From Armatimonas rosea (GTDB lineage Bacteria; Armatimonadota; Armatimonadia; Armatimonadales; Armatimonadaceae), in the NCBI RefSeq assembly GCF_014202505.1, contig NZ_JACHGW010000008.1, forward strand, positions 62,001 through 126,000: a stretch of DNA of 64,000 nucleotides, written 5' to 3'. Under the pieces are notes generated by a model, which was given only the letters and a program-made list of their open reading frames with translations, ran no database searches and was not told where the DNA came from. Shown in pieces: positions 1 to 9,031 of this stretch. Numbering within the stretch: position 1 is the stretch's first letter; each line of letters starts with the position of its first letter. The position numbers and the translations under genes are program-made.

Positions 1-524
1 TGTTCTTCTACCAGACCAACACCCTGGGGCTCTCCAAGCAGTTTCTGGGGAACCTAACCCTGATCGGGGCGGCGTTTGGGCTCCTGACAGCGGCGGGGTA
101 CCACAAGTTCTGCCAGAAGGGGAGCATGCGGCTGATCCTCTATGTCAGCATCTTAGTTCATGCGCTGGGAACCCTCTTCTACCACTTCTACCAGACGCCC
201 GGCACGGCGATTGCGATCACTGCGCTGGAGGGAGTCACCCAGACCTTGGCGGTGCTGCCTGTCTACGATCTTGCGGCACGGGGAACTCCTCGGGGCAGCG
301 AGGCGTTAGGGTACTCGGTGATGATGAGTGTCTGGAACCTCACCAACTCCCTCTCGGACTGGGTGGGCTCGACTCTCTTCACGAAGTACGGCTTTGGCTT
401 CACCCACCTGATCTGGCTCAACGCCGGAACGACCGCGCTGGTGCTCCTGGTGATCCCGTTTCTTCCCCGTGAGCTACTCAACAAAACCGATGGGCTGCCT
501 CAGGGAAAAGACGACCATCCCTAG
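1..524 (+). CDS. C-terminal part of a BT1/MFS-type membrane transporter (5' end outside the window)
   Basis: An open frame runs in from the left edge (first full codon at nt 3) to TAG at 522-524, about 173 residues. It is very hydrophobic, with about four membrane segments. The opening stretch FFYQTNTLGLSKQFLGNL, followed by a glycine/alanine-rich helix and YHKF, resembles the repeat of the folate-biopterin transporter (BT1) branch of the major facilitator superfamily. The substrate cannot be told. An internal ATG at 126 is not the true start, because the homologous-looking sequence continues upstream of it. The gene ends 86 nt before nuoA and appears to be a separate transcription unit. Confidence 0.6.
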   Translation, partial: FFYQTNTLGLSKQFLGNLTLIGAAFGLLTAAGYHKFCQKGSMRLILYVSILVHALGTLFYHFYQTPGTAIAITALEGVTQTLAVLPVYDLAARGTPRGSEALGYSVMMSVWNLTNSLSDWVGSTLFTKYGFGFTHLIWLNAGTTALVLLVIPFLPRELLNKTDGLPQGKDDHP

Positions 525-555
525 GCGGGAAAACCGCTTCCTTAAACGACAACGA

Positions 556-585
556 TTGATTTTAGAAGGGGGTTTGTGATAAACT
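556..585 (+). promoter_or_regulatory. Candidate sigma70-type promoter of the nuo operon
   Basis: TTGATT (556-561) and TAAACT (580-585) are separated by 18 nt, and TGTGA precedes the -10. This is the only plausible promoter in the 86-nt gap before nuoA. The predicted start near 592 leaves a leader of about 20 nt. Confidence 0.5.
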
Positions 586-594
586 TCGCAAAGT

Positions 595-610
595 CAGACG
601 GACGCGTCTG
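595..610 (+). other. Hairpin directly abutting the nuoA start
   Basis: CAGACG-GACG-CGTCTG is a 6-bp stem with a 4-nt loop that ends immediately before the ATG at 611. It would mask initiation at 611 and no Shine-Dalgarno is visible there. This leaves open that translation starts at the ATG at 626. Confidence 0.4.
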
Positions 611-991
611 ATGAGAAACATAGCTATGCTCAACTCCTATATTCCGGTCTTGGTGATGGGGCTTGCCGCCGTGATCCTCTCGGCGGTCTTTATTCTGCTC
701 TCTGCGGTGCTCGGCCCGCGGCGACCCTCTCCGCAGAAGAACAGCCCCTACGAGTGTGGGGTGACTCCCATCGGCTCCGCGCGGGAGCGCTTCCCCATCA
801 AGTTCTATCTCATCGCCATGCTCTTTATCGTCTTTGATATCGAGACGGTCTTCCTCTATCCCTGGGCAGTGACCTACGGGGCCAGTGGGGGAATGATGCT
901 CTTCAACCTGGTGGAGATGGTGGTGTTTGTCGCGATCCTGTTTGTGGGCTACATCTATATCTGGCGTCGCGGCGCCTTCGAGTGGGGCTAG
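611..991 (+). CDS. nuoA: NADH-quinone oxidoreductase subunit A
   Basis: This is the small membrane subunit of respiratory complex I, 126 residues with three predicted membrane helices (about 8-30, 62-84 and 92-114). The conserved loop YECGV (Cys region) and the acidic helix [12 protein letters not shown] are both present and diagnostic. It is the first gene of the nuo operon; nuoB follows after 15 nt. Two in-frame ATGs (611, 626) are possible starts. Neither has a good ribosome-binding site, and 611 sits against a hairpin. Complex I function is certain from family and context; the exact N-terminus is not. Confidence 0.95.
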   Translation: MRNIAMLNSYIPVLVMGLAAVILSAVFILLSAVLGPRRPSPQKNSPYECGVTPIGSARERFPIKFYLIAMLFIVFDIETVFLYPWAVTYGASGGMMLFNLVEMVVFVAILFVGYIYIWRRGAFEWG

Positions 992-1006
992 GAAACAAGA
1001 GTTATT

Positions 1007-1480
<474 letters not shown>

Positions 1481-1486
1481 TAAAAA

Positions 1487-2098
1487 ATGGTAGATGTTGA
1501 TGTTCGTCTGGGGCTCTCGGGCTCGGACTTAGCGATTCGCGACCGGACCTTCAAGGCCGATCTTGCGCGGCGGGGGGAGTCCAATCTCACGGCCGACGAG
1601 TCACCGGAGGTGAAGGCGCTCGTGGACGCGGGCTATGGCGCGGAGATTGTCGCCAGCAAGCGCTTCCGCGGCCAGGACTTTATCACGGTCAAGAAGGAGC
1701 GCATTGTCGGCCTGCTGACCGTGCTGCGCGATCACGCGTCGCTGGAGTACAAGCTGGTCTCCGATATCCTGGGCGTGGACCTGCTGGGCTTTGAGACCGA
1801 GCCGCGCTTCGAGGTGGTCTACAGCCTCTACTCGCTCAAGACCTACCGCCGGATCGTGGTCAAGGCGCAGGTGGGGGAGGACGACCCGACCATTGACACG
1901 ACCAGCGGGGTCTGGCCCGCCGCCGAGTGGCCCGAGCGCGAGATCTACGACATGCTGGGCATCACCTTCAACCACCACGCCGACCTACGCCGCATCCTCA
2001 TGCCCGACGACTGGGTGGGGCATCCCTTGCGGAAGGACTTCCCCTTGGGCGGCGAGGAAGTCGAGTTTTCTCACAATGTCCGGGAGCAAGGCAAGTAG
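1487..2098 (+). CDS. nuoC: NADH-quinone oxidoreductase subunit C
   Basis: This is the 30-kDa type subunit of the complex I hydrophilic arm, 203 residues. The C-terminal half carries the family signature EREIYDMLGI, then DLRRILMPDDW and HPLRKDFPLGG. The first 60 residues are less conserved and charged. It is not fused to nuoD, unlike the enterobacterial form; nuoD starts 3 nt after its stop. The ATG at 1487 is the first in frame after nuoB. Confidence 0.96.
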   Translation: MVDVDVRLGLSGSDLAIRDRTFKADLARRGESNLTADESPEVKALVDAGYGAEIVASKRFRGQDFITVKKERIVGLLTVLRDHASLEYKLVSDILGVDLLGFETEPRFEVVYSLYSLKTYRRIVVKAQVGEDDPTIDTTSGVWPAAEWPEREIYDMLGITFNHHADLRRILMPDDWVGHPLRKDFPLGGEEVEFSHNVREQGK

Positions 2099-2101
2099 AC
2101 C

Positions 2102-3349
2102 ATGAGCGCGTCTTTAGAGAAAGTGCCCCAAGCGGGCATCGAGATCGAGCGGTATCTGGACCCGGAGACGGCCCAGGAGACCATGACCATCAACATGGGG
2201 CCGTCGCATCCTTCCACGCACGGCGTGCTTCGGCTCGTGCTGGAGCTCGATGGCGAGACGGTCGTGCGCTGCACGCCGCATATCGGCTACCTGCACACTG
2301 GCATTGAGAAGACCATGGAGAACCTGAGCTACTACAAGGCTCTGGTGCTCACCGACCGCGAGGACTATCTCTCCAATCTCTGTAACAACCTCGCGTACTC
2401 GCTTGCCGTCGAGAAGCTGCTCGATGTGGCCATTCCGCCCAAGGCCGACTACATGCGTGTCCTACTCAACGAGCTGGAGCGGATCGCATCGCACTGCCTC
2501 TGGCTGGGAACCCATGCGCTGGATATCGGCGCGATGAGCATGTTCTTCTACACCTGGCAGGACCGCGACCGGATTCTGGAGCTCAAGGAGCACCTCTCTG
2601 GCGTGCGCACCAAGACCAGCTGGATCTGCCCCGGCGGCCTGCGCGGCGATGCGCCGCAGGGCTGGCTGGAGCGTGTCCGTGCGTTTCTGGACTACTTCCC
2701 GGCGCGCATCGAGCTCTACGAGGGCCTGCTGACCAACAACCCCATCTGGATCGAGCGTACGCGCGGGATCGGGATGCTCAGCGCCGAACAGGCGATCGCC
2801 TTTGGAATGGCCGGTCCAAGCCTGCGTGCCAGCGGTGTCGCGTTTGACCTGCGAAAAACCAACCCGTACTCCCGCTACGAAGAGTTCGATTTCGATATCT
2901 GCGTCGGCACCTATGGCGATGTCTACGACCGCTACCGGGTGCGTATGGCCGAGCTCTGGGAGTCTCTGAAGATCTGCGAGCAGTCCTACGCAAAGGTGGT
3001 CGAGATGGGCGCGAAGGCTCCCGTGCGCACTGCGGACCGCAAGATCGCCCCGCCACCCCGTGCCGAGCTGGACACATCGATGGAGGCCCTGATCCACCAC
3101 TTCAAGCTCTACACCGAGGGCTACCATCCGCCGGTGGGCGAGGCCATTGGTGCGGTCGAGGGCCCCCGCGGCGAGAAGGCCTACTACGTGGTCAGCGACG
3201 GCTCCAACAAGCCGTACCGGGTCAAGATCAAGGGCCCGAGTTTCTACAACCTTCAGGCGCTCCCCCAGATGTGTGAGGGGCGCATGGTCGCCGATGTGGT
3301 CGCCATCATCGGCTCGATTGATATTGTCCTGGGAGACATTGACCGCTAA
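2102..3349 (+). CDS. nuoD: NADH-quinone oxidoreductase subunit D
   Basis: This is the 49-kDa subunit forming the quinone-binding cavity together with NuoB; 415 residues, full length. The GPSHPSTHGVLR loop with the quinone-site histidine is near residue 37, and the C-terminus ends in DIVLGDIDR as in the family. Its TAA stop overlaps the ATG of the following acyltransferase by one base (TAATG). The guest gene is therefore translationally coupled to nuoD, which separates nuoD from nuoE. Confidence 0.97.
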   Translation: MSASLEKVPQAGIEIERYLDPETAQETMTINMGPSHPSTHGVLRLVLELDGETVVRCTPHIGYLHTGIEKTMENLSYYKALVLTDREDYLSNLCNNLAYSLAVEKLLDVAIPPKADYMRVLLNELERIASHCLWLGTHALDIGAMSMFFYTWQDRDRILELKEHLSGVRTKTSWICPGGLRGDAPQGWLERVRAFLDYFPARIELYEGLLTNNPIWIERTRGIGMLSAEQAIAFGMAGPSLRASGVAFDLRKTNPYSRYEEFDFDICVGTYGDVYDRYRVRMAELWESLKICEQSYAKVVEMGAKAPVRTADRKIAPPPRAELDTSMEALIHHFKLYTEGYHPPVGEAIGAVEGPRGEKAYYVVSDGSNKPYRVKIKGPSFYNLQALPQMCEGRMVADVVAIIGSIDIVLGDIDR

Positions 3350-4503
3350 TGCAAGTCCCTAATACCAGCGAACAGAAGGCCAATAAATTGGCCTTTCTGG
3401 ATGGTTTTCGAGGACTTGCTTGTGTCTATGTGGTGCTGTACCATTTTTGGTTTGAGCTCTCTATTGCCTACTCAAGTATTTTAACCCAGAATATAAAGTC
3501 ATACTTTAGGTTTTTGAATTTTGGGAACTGCTCCGTTGCGGCATTTATTGCGATTTCTGGCTATTGTTTGATGTTGTCGACTGTGAGATCATCAAGCGAT
3601 ACATTGAAAAATGGCTGGAGAGAGTTCCTAATTCGCCGGTGTCGGCGTATATTGCCTGGTTACTATGTGTGCCTATTATTAGGCATTGTTTTGATGAATG
3701 GCTCGGATGTTCTTCATAAAAGCCTTCTTTTTCAGAATGCAATTCCAGTAGATATGTTCTCAGGGGTGATATCCCATTTATTATTAATACATAATATTAA
3801 TCAGAATTGGGTTTTTAATATAAACCCGCCTTTATGGAGTGTGGCAGTGGAATGGCAGATATATTTCATGTACGCGTTTGTGATGATGCCACTGTACTCT
3901 AGATTTAAGGCAAATTCTTTATTATTATCTGGAGCAGCACTTTCTGTGGTTTTATTTGCGATATCGAGACTCCCAATCGCTTTTTCAAATAAATTTTTCT
4001 GGCCGCACTCCTGGTTTGTCTTTATCTTTGCCCTAGCTGCATACGCTGCATGGTATAATTACAGAGTTGCTATTAAAGGTATGTCTGATGCTGCGAGATT
4101 GATGTTTGTATCTGCTATACTTGCCGCGTTTTGTTTGTTATCTGTTTTGTTTTTTACCAGGGATGATAAATGGTTAGAGCATCATAACTATATCGTTGAG
4201 TTATTGTCAGGTGGTATCTCAATCGGGGTGATGGTTCTATGCATTGATGCAATTTTAGGGAATAAGAAGTCTTTCTTGGTTGGTTTTTTGTCGTTGCCTT
4301 TCCTTGTTTTTCTCGGGAAAATATCCTACAGTATCTACTTGTACCATTGCTTTGTGATGGCTGTGGTAATATTTTTAGTGATGAAGTACCTTGGGGCTGG
4401 CTTCTTATCCGTATTTGCCACACTCTCTCTAGCTCTGAGTCTTGTTGTGCTTCTCTCTTATTTTTCTTATAAATATGTCGAGCGACCGTTCATGCGGGTT
4501 TAG
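3349..4503 (+). CDS. Acyltransferase family 3 (OafA/NodX-like) membrane protein inserted in the nuo operon
   Basis: This 384-residue integral membrane protein has about ten hydrophobic helices. The N-terminal motif LDGFRGLACVYVVLYHF matches the RG...H start of acyltransferase family 3, whose members move acyl groups (often acetyl) onto cell-surface sugars. A C-terminal KYVERPF ending is also typical. Base composition is obviously AT-rich, with TTA, AAT and ATA codons common, against the GC-rich nuo genes on both sides. This indicates recent horizontal acquisition. It starts inside the nuoD stop (TAATG) and ends 21 nt before nuoE, so it is transcribed with complex I. No complex I role is known for this family; substrate unknown. 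Confidence 0.9.
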   Translation: MQVPNTSEQKANKLAFLDGFRGLACVYVVLYHFWFELSIAYSSILTQNIKSYFRFLNFGNCSVAAFIAISGYCLMLSTVRSSSDTLKNGWREFLIRRCRRILPGYYVCLLLGIVLMNGSDVLHKSLLFQNAIPVDMFSGVISHLLLIHNINQNWVFNINPPLWSVAVEWQIYFMYAFVMMPLYSRFKANSLLLSGAALSVVLFAISRLPIAFSNKFFWPHSWFVFIFALAAYAAWYNYRVAIKGMSDAARLMFVSAILAAFCLLSVLFFTRDDKWLEHHNYIVELLSGGISIGVMVLCIDAILGNKKSFLVGFLSLPFLVFLGKISYSIYLYHCFVMAVVIFLVMKYLGAGFLSVFATLSLALSLVVLLSYFSYKYVERPFMRV

Positions 4504-4524
4504 GAATTTTTAGGAATATTGGTA

Positions 4525-5061
4525 ATGTCTAAGTTTACGGAAAAAGATAAGGCACGCCTCGATGAGCTGATCTCGCGCTACCCGACCAAGAAGGCGGCGC
4601 TGCTACCGTCGCTCTGGGTGGCGCAAGAGGTGTACGGCGGCTGGCTCCCGCTGGAGGCCATGGACGAAGTGGCGCAGCACCTGGAGCTCCCGACGGCCGA
4701 TGTGCAGGGTGTGGCCACGTTCTACACCATGTACAACAAAGAGCCGCGCGGCCAGCACGCCATCGAGATCTGCCACAATGTCAGCTGCATGGTGCTCGGT
4801 GCCGAGCAGCTGATCCAGCACTGTGAGCGCAAGCTCGGGGTCTCCGCGACCGGCGAGACCACGGCCGATGGGGTCTTCACCCTGGCGCGGGTCGAGTGCT
4901 TGGGCGCGTGCTGCAATGCTCCTGCCGTGCAAGTGGGCGGAACCTACTACGAGAATGTCACCGCCGAGCAGATGGACGCGCTTTTAGAAAAACTCAAGAG
5001 CGCCCCGAGCGAGGTGGTCACCCCGCCCCAGTCTGCCATGCCTGAGATGAGGAAGTTCTAG
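4525..5061 (+). CDS. nuoE: NADH-quinone oxidoreductase subunit E
   Basis: This 24-kDa type subunit carries the N1a 2Fe-2S cluster and works with NuoF in NADH oxidation. Its cysteines are in CHNVSC and ECLGACCNAP, the thioredoxin-like ferredoxin pattern. The ATG at 4525 is chosen over an in-frame TTG at 4519 because TAGGAAT lies about 8 nt upstream; this gives 178 residues. The upstream sequence is the AT-rich tail of the inserted acyltransferase, so its ribosome-binding site probably arrived with, or was remade after, the insertion. Confidence 0.95.
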   Translation: MSKFTEKDKARLDELISRYPTKKAALLPSLWVAQEVYGGWLPLEAMDEVAQHLELPTADVQGVATFYTMYNKEPRGQHAIEICHNVSCMVLGAEQLIQHCERKLGVSATGETTADGVFTLARVECLGACCNAPAVQVGGTYYENVTAEQMDALLEKLKSAPSEVVTPPQSAMPEMRKF

Positions 5062-5063
5062 CC

Positions 5064-6371
5064 ATGAGTGAGCAACCCCAGCTTCTGTACAAACACCGTC
5101 ATGTTCCTGGCATCAACACCATCGATGTCTGGATGGCGCACGGCGGCTACGAGAACTTTAAAAAAGCCCTCGCGATGGAGCCCGATGCGGTGATCGAGGA
5201 AGTGAAAGTCTCCGGCCTGCGTGGGCGCGGGGGCGCGGGCTTCCCGACCCATATCAAGTGGAACGCTGTCCCCAAGAACCGCGATGTCGAGCACTATCTG
5301 ATTATCAATGCGGATGAAGGGGAGCCAGGGACTGCCAAAGACCGTGATCTGATGAACGGCCTGCCGCACCTACTGGTCGAGGGCTGTCTGATCTCCATGC
5401 ACGCCATCCGGGCGAGCAAGTGCTATATCTACATCCGCGGCGAGTACATCGAGCCCTGGAAGAGTGTCCAGAAGGCCATCAACGAGGCCTACGAGAAAGG
5501 CTTCTGCGGCAAGAATGTCCTAGGCTCCGGGCTGGACTTTGACATCTACACCCACCTCGGGGCGGGGGCCTACGAGTGCGGCGAGGAGTCCGCGCTGATG
5601 AGCTCCCTGATGGGCGAGCGAGGTATGCCGCGCATGAAGCCGCCCGCCGCGCCCCTGCCGATGATCTCCGGTGCGTGGAAGCGACCCAGCGTGGTCAACA
5701 ATGTCGAGACGGTATCGACCTTGTTGCCCATTATCGAGCTGGGTGGTGCCAAGTACGCCGAGATCGGCTATGGCTCACCGCGCTCGCGGGGCACCAAGCT
5801 CTTCTCCATCTCGGGCCATGTCGAGAAGCCTGGGGTCTACGAGATCGTGCTGGGGACGCCGTTTAGCGAGGTGCTGGAGCTCTGCGGTGGGGTTCGCAAG
5901 GGCCACACGCTCAAGACCTACATCCCCGGGGGGTCGTCGATGGGCTTTGCGCCGCCCACCCCGCTGGACTACCCCTTCGACTACGAGGGCATCCCCGCCA
6001 ATACGAAGACCCTGGGGCTGGGCTCGGGCGGGCTGATTGTCTTTGACGAGACGACGCCCATCGTGCCCATCACGCAGCGGCTGGTGGATTTTTATCATCA
6101 CGAGAGCTGCGGCAAGTGCACCCCCTGTCGTGAGGGGCTTAACTGGCTCCACAAGATCTACGGGCGCATTGTCGCCGGGGCAGGCAAGGAGAGCGATATC
6201 GACCTGATCTGGGATATCTGCGACAGTATCCGCGGCAAGAGCTTCTGCGCACTGGGCGAGGGAGCGATCTGGCCGGTGATGACGAGCTTGCTGCTCTTTA
6301 GAGACGAGTACTTGGCCTACATTCGGGGCGGGAAGGACGCGATGACCGATCTGACGACGATCGGTCTGTAG
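5064..6371 (+). CDS. nuoF: NADH-quinone oxidoreductase subunit F
   Basis: This is the NADH-binding, FMN-containing 51-kDa subunit, 435 residues. The glycine-rich nucleotide loop GRGGAGFPTHIKW is near residue 53, and the FMN-site ADEGEPGTAKDRDLM follows. The N3 4Fe-4S ligands are in SCGKCTPCREG, with the fourth cysteine in SFCALGEGA. It begins 2 nt after the nuoE stop and is followed after 9 nt by a glycosyltransferase rather than by nuoG. Confidence 0.97.
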   Translation: MSEQPQLLYKHRHVPGINTIDVWMAHGGYENFKKALAMEPDAVIEEVKVSGLRGRGGAGFPTHIKWNAVPKNRDVEHYLIINADEGEPGTAKDRDLMNGLPHLLVEGCLISMHAIRASKCYIYIRGEYIEPWKSVQKAINEAYEKGFCGKNVLGSGLDFDIYTHLGAGAYECGEESALMSSLMGERGMPRMKPPAAPLPMISGAWKRPSVVNNVETVSTLLPIIELGGAKYAEIGYGSPRSRGTKLFSISGHVEKPGVYEIVLGTPFSEVLELCGGVRKGHTLKTYIPGGSSMGFAPPTPLDYPFDYEGIPANTKTLGLGSGGLIVFDETTPIVPITQRLVDFYHHESCGKCTPCREGLNWLHKIYGRIVAGAGKESDIDLIWDICDSIRGKSFCALGEGAIWPVMTSLLLFRDEYLAYIRGGKDAMTDLTTIGL

Positions 6372-6380
6372 GGCTCTCCG

Positions 6381-7157
6381 ATGGTCAAGGGCCAGAAGGT
6401 GATGGTGGTGATGCCCGCCTACAACGCCGCAAGGACTCTGGAGAAGACCCTCTCCGAGATTCCGAGCGATATTGTGGACGAGGTCCTTCTGGTGGACGAC
6501 TGCTCGAAAGACGAGACCGTGGCGGTGGCGCAGAAGTTGGGGATTCCATATGTGGTGCACCCGAAGAACCGGGGCTACGGCGGCAACCAGAAGACCTGCT
6601 ACACCGAGGCGCTGAAGCGAGGGGCGGAGATTGTTGTGATGCTCCACCCGGACTACCAGTACACGCCCAAGCTGATTGGGGCGATGACTTGGTTGGTGGC
6701 ATCGGACGAGTTTGATGTGGTGCTGGGCTCGCGGATCTTGGGGAGCGGTGCGCTCAAGGGGGGGATGCCCTACTGGAAGTACGCCGCCAACCGCTGGCTG
6801 ACCGGCGCGGAGAATGTCCTGCTGGGCATGAAGCTCTCGGAGTACCACACCGGGTACCGGGCGTTCTCGCGTAAGGTGCTGGAGACCCTCCCGCTGGAGG
6901 AAAATAGCGACGATTTTGTCTTTGACAACCAGATGCTGGCGCAGGCGGTGCGCTTCGGGTTTCGGATCGGGGAGATCTCCTGCCCGACCAAGTACTTCCC
7001 CGAGGCATCGTCGATTAACTTCAAGCGCTCGGTAATCTATGGTCTAGGGGTGCTCGGGACGGCGGTGGCCTACCGGTTGCATGTGTGGGGCGTGAAGCGC
7101 TCGAAAATCTTTGAGGACGGGGGCAAGAAATTGCCCGGCGCGGTAAGAGAACAATAG
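6381..7157 (+). CDS. Family 2 glycosyltransferase (DPM1-like) inserted between nuoF and nuoG
   Basis: This 258-residue GT-A fold enzyme has the nucleotide-sugar motif VVMPAYNAARTL at its N-terminus, LVDDCSKDET, and a HPDYQYTP segment in the place of the usual DxD. The arrangement resembles dolichyl- or polyprenyl-phosphate mannosyl/glucosyltransferases without the C-terminal membrane anchors. It is co-directional, 9 nt after nuoF and 2 nt before nuoG, and has the same base composition as the nuo genes, so it looks like an old resident. The acceptor is unknown; a lipid carrier or cell-envelope glycan is inferred. Confidence 0.85.
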   Translation: MVKGQKVMVVMPAYNAARTLEKTLSEIPSDIVDEVLLVDDCSKDETVAVAQKLGIPYVVHPKNRGYGGNQKTCYTEALKRGAEIVVMLHPDYQYTPKLIGAMTWLVASDEFDVVLGSRILGSGALKGGMPYWKYAANRWLTGAENVLLGMKLSEYHTGYRAFSRKVLETLPLEENSDDFVFDNQMLAQAVRFGFRIGEISCPTKYFPEASSINFKRSVIYGLGVLGTAVAYRLHVWGVKRSKIFEDGGKKLPGAVREQ

Positions 7158-7159
7158 CT

Positions 7160-9022
7160 ATGGCGGACGAGAAACGAGAACAGACGCCGCAGGAAAAGGC
7201 GGACGCGGCGAAGGCCGTGGCGGATCAGGACAAGGCAGCGGCGGCGGGAGTCGAGCTGGTGAACCTGGTGGTGGACGGCGCACCGGTGGCGGTGCCCAAG
7301 GGAACCCTGGTGATCGAGGCGGCGTTTCGCGCCGGGAGCGATGTGCCCTACTTCTGCTACCACCCACGCCTCACCAGTGTCGGGGCTTGCCGCATGTGTC
7401 TGGCGAGTGTCGAGCTTGAGATGTTTGGGCAGCGGCGCGCCAGTATCATGGCCACCTGCACGATCCCCTGCTCCGAGGGCATGGTGGTCAAGACCCAGAC
7501 CCCCGAGGTCAAGAAGGCCCAGAACGGGATTCTGGAGCTGCTGCTGGCCAACCACCCGCTGGACTGCCCGATCTGTGACCGTGGCGGTGAGTGCCCGCTG
7601 CAGAACATGACGATCTCCTACGGCCCCCCGACCAGCCGCTACACCGAGGAGAAGCGCCACTACCCCAAGGCCAAGCCCATCTCGGACTATGTCGTGCTGG
7701 ACCGCGAGCGCTGCATCACCTGTATGCGCTGCACCCGCTTCGCCGACGAGATCGCCGGCGATGGCAAGCTGGACCTGATCAACCGCGGTGCCCAGACCGA
7801 GATCGGCCCCTTTATGGGCGCGAGCTTCGACTCCAACTTCTCGGGCAACACGATCGAGATCTGTCCGGTCGGGGCGCTGACCAGCCGCCAGTTTCGCTTT
7901 AAGGGCCGCCCGTGGGAAGTGAAGTCCGTGGACTCGGTCTGCTCCAAGTGCGGCAATGGGTGCAATATCGCCGTCGGCCATCGCCTCGGGGAGCTGGTGC
8001 GCATCAACGCCCGCACCAACGAGGAGATCAACGAGGAGTGGACCTGCGACCGCGGCAAGTTCGGCCACGCGTATGTCAATAGCGAGGAGCGCCTGACCAC
8101 GCCGCTGATCCGCGACATGGACGGCAAGCTCCAGCCTGCTAGCTGGGACGCTGCCCTGACCAAGATTGTCGAGGCGCTCAAGCACTACAAGCCCGAGCAG
8201 ATCGGTGGGATCGGCTCGACGCGGGCGACGCTCGAAGACAACTATCTCTTTGCCAAGCTGCTCAAGGGAGCGATTGGGACGGCCCATGTCGGGCATCAAA
8301 TGCACCCGTACCCGCTGATCCCGATGCAGACCAGTATCGCCGAGCTGGAGAGTGCGAAGAAAATTATCTCGGTTGGCATGAAGCTGGAAGACGACCAGCC
8401 GATTGTCTACCTGCGGGTGCACAAGGCGCGTAGCAAGAAGGGCGCGAGCTGGGTTCAGGCCGCGACGGTCGCTGAGGCGATCGAGAGCCTGAGCGAGGGC
8501 GCGGTCCTGCTCCTGCCTCACACGCTCTCGGAGGCGGACTACGCCGCTGCGCAGGCCGCGTGTGCGGAGAAGAGCGCAAAGCTCAATATCCTCCTGCCCG
8601 ATGCCAACTCCTGGGGAGCCGTGAAGGCGGGTGTCACCGGCGGCGAGCTCGCGCAGATTCTCTCCGGTAACCTAAAGATGCTCTATATCTTGGGCTCCGA
8701 CCCGGTTGTGCGGTATCATGACCCGGCAAAAGCGCGGGAGGCTGTCGCGAAGGCGGAGTTTGTGGTGGTGCAGGAGCTCTTCCTCACCGAGACCGCAAAG
8801 CTCGCTAGTGTGGTGCTCCCTGCCGCAAGCTTTGCCGAGAAAGACGGCACCTTCGTCAATATCGAGGGCCGCGAGCAGAAGATCAAGCAGGCAATCGCGC
8901 CGCGTGGCGACTCCCGCCCGGACTGGCGCATTCTTGCCGATCTGCTGGCCCGCCTCGGGAAAGCGCAGCCGTACTTCTCGGCGCGCGACATCTACCGCGA
9001 GTGGGAAAAGGCGCAAGGGTAG
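7160..9022 (+). CDS. nuoG: NADH-quinone oxidoreductase subunit G
   Basis: This is the 75-kDa type subunit that passes electrons along the peripheral arm; 620 residues. A charged lead of about 30 residues precedes the 2Fe-2S ferredoxin domain (CYHP, ACRMC, CTIPC). Then come the His-Cys cluster (HPLDCPICDRGGEC), a 4Fe-4S domain (CITCMRCTRF ... CPVGAL) and the extra N7-type cluster CSKCGNGCNI. The molybdopterin-oxidoreductase-like remainder is shortened relative to E. coli NuoG. The start at 7160 is 2 nt after the glycosyltransferase stop. Confidence 0.96.
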   Translation: MADEKREQTPQEKADAAKAVADQDKAAAAGVELVNLVVDGAPVAVPKGTLVIEAAFRAGSDVPYFCYHPRLTSVGACRMCLASVELEMFGQRRASIMATCTIPCSEGMVVKTQTPEVKKAQNGILELLLANHPLDCPICDRGGECPLQNMTISYGPPTSRYTEEKRHYPKAKPISDYVVLDRERCITCMRCTRFADEIAGDGKLDLINRGAQTEIGPFMGASFDSNFSGNTIEICPVGALTSRQFRFKGRPWEVKSVDSVCSKCGNGCNIAVGHRLGELVRINARTNEEINEEWTCDRGKFGHAYVNSEERLTTPLIRDMDGKLQPASWDAALTKIVEALKHYKPEQIGGIGSTRATLEDNYLFAKLLKGAIGTAHVGHQMHPYPLIPMQTSIAELESAKKIISVGMKLEDDQPIVYLRVHKARSKKGASWVQAATVAEAIESLSEGAVLLLPHTLSEADYAAAQAACAEKSAKLNILLPDANSWGAVKAGVTGGELAQILSGNLKMLYILGSDPVVRYHDPAKAREAVAKAEFVVVQELFLTETAKLASVVLPAASFAEKDGTFVNIEGREQKIKQAIAPRGDSRPDWRILADLLARLGKAQPYFSARDIYREWEKAQG

Positions 9023-9031
9023 TCAGAGATT

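Noticed and set aside
5775-6848. Minus-strand open frame of 357 codons opposite nuoF and the glycosyltransferase
   Set aside because: It is antisense to two well-supported genes, with no recognisable domain and no ribosome-binding site.
7070-8521. Long open frame on the minus strand (483 codons) opposite the glycosyltransferase end and nuoG
   Set aside because: It lies antisense to clear nuo coding sequence; its composition (His/Arg/Leu/Asp-rich, no motif) is the usual shadow of GC-rich genes.
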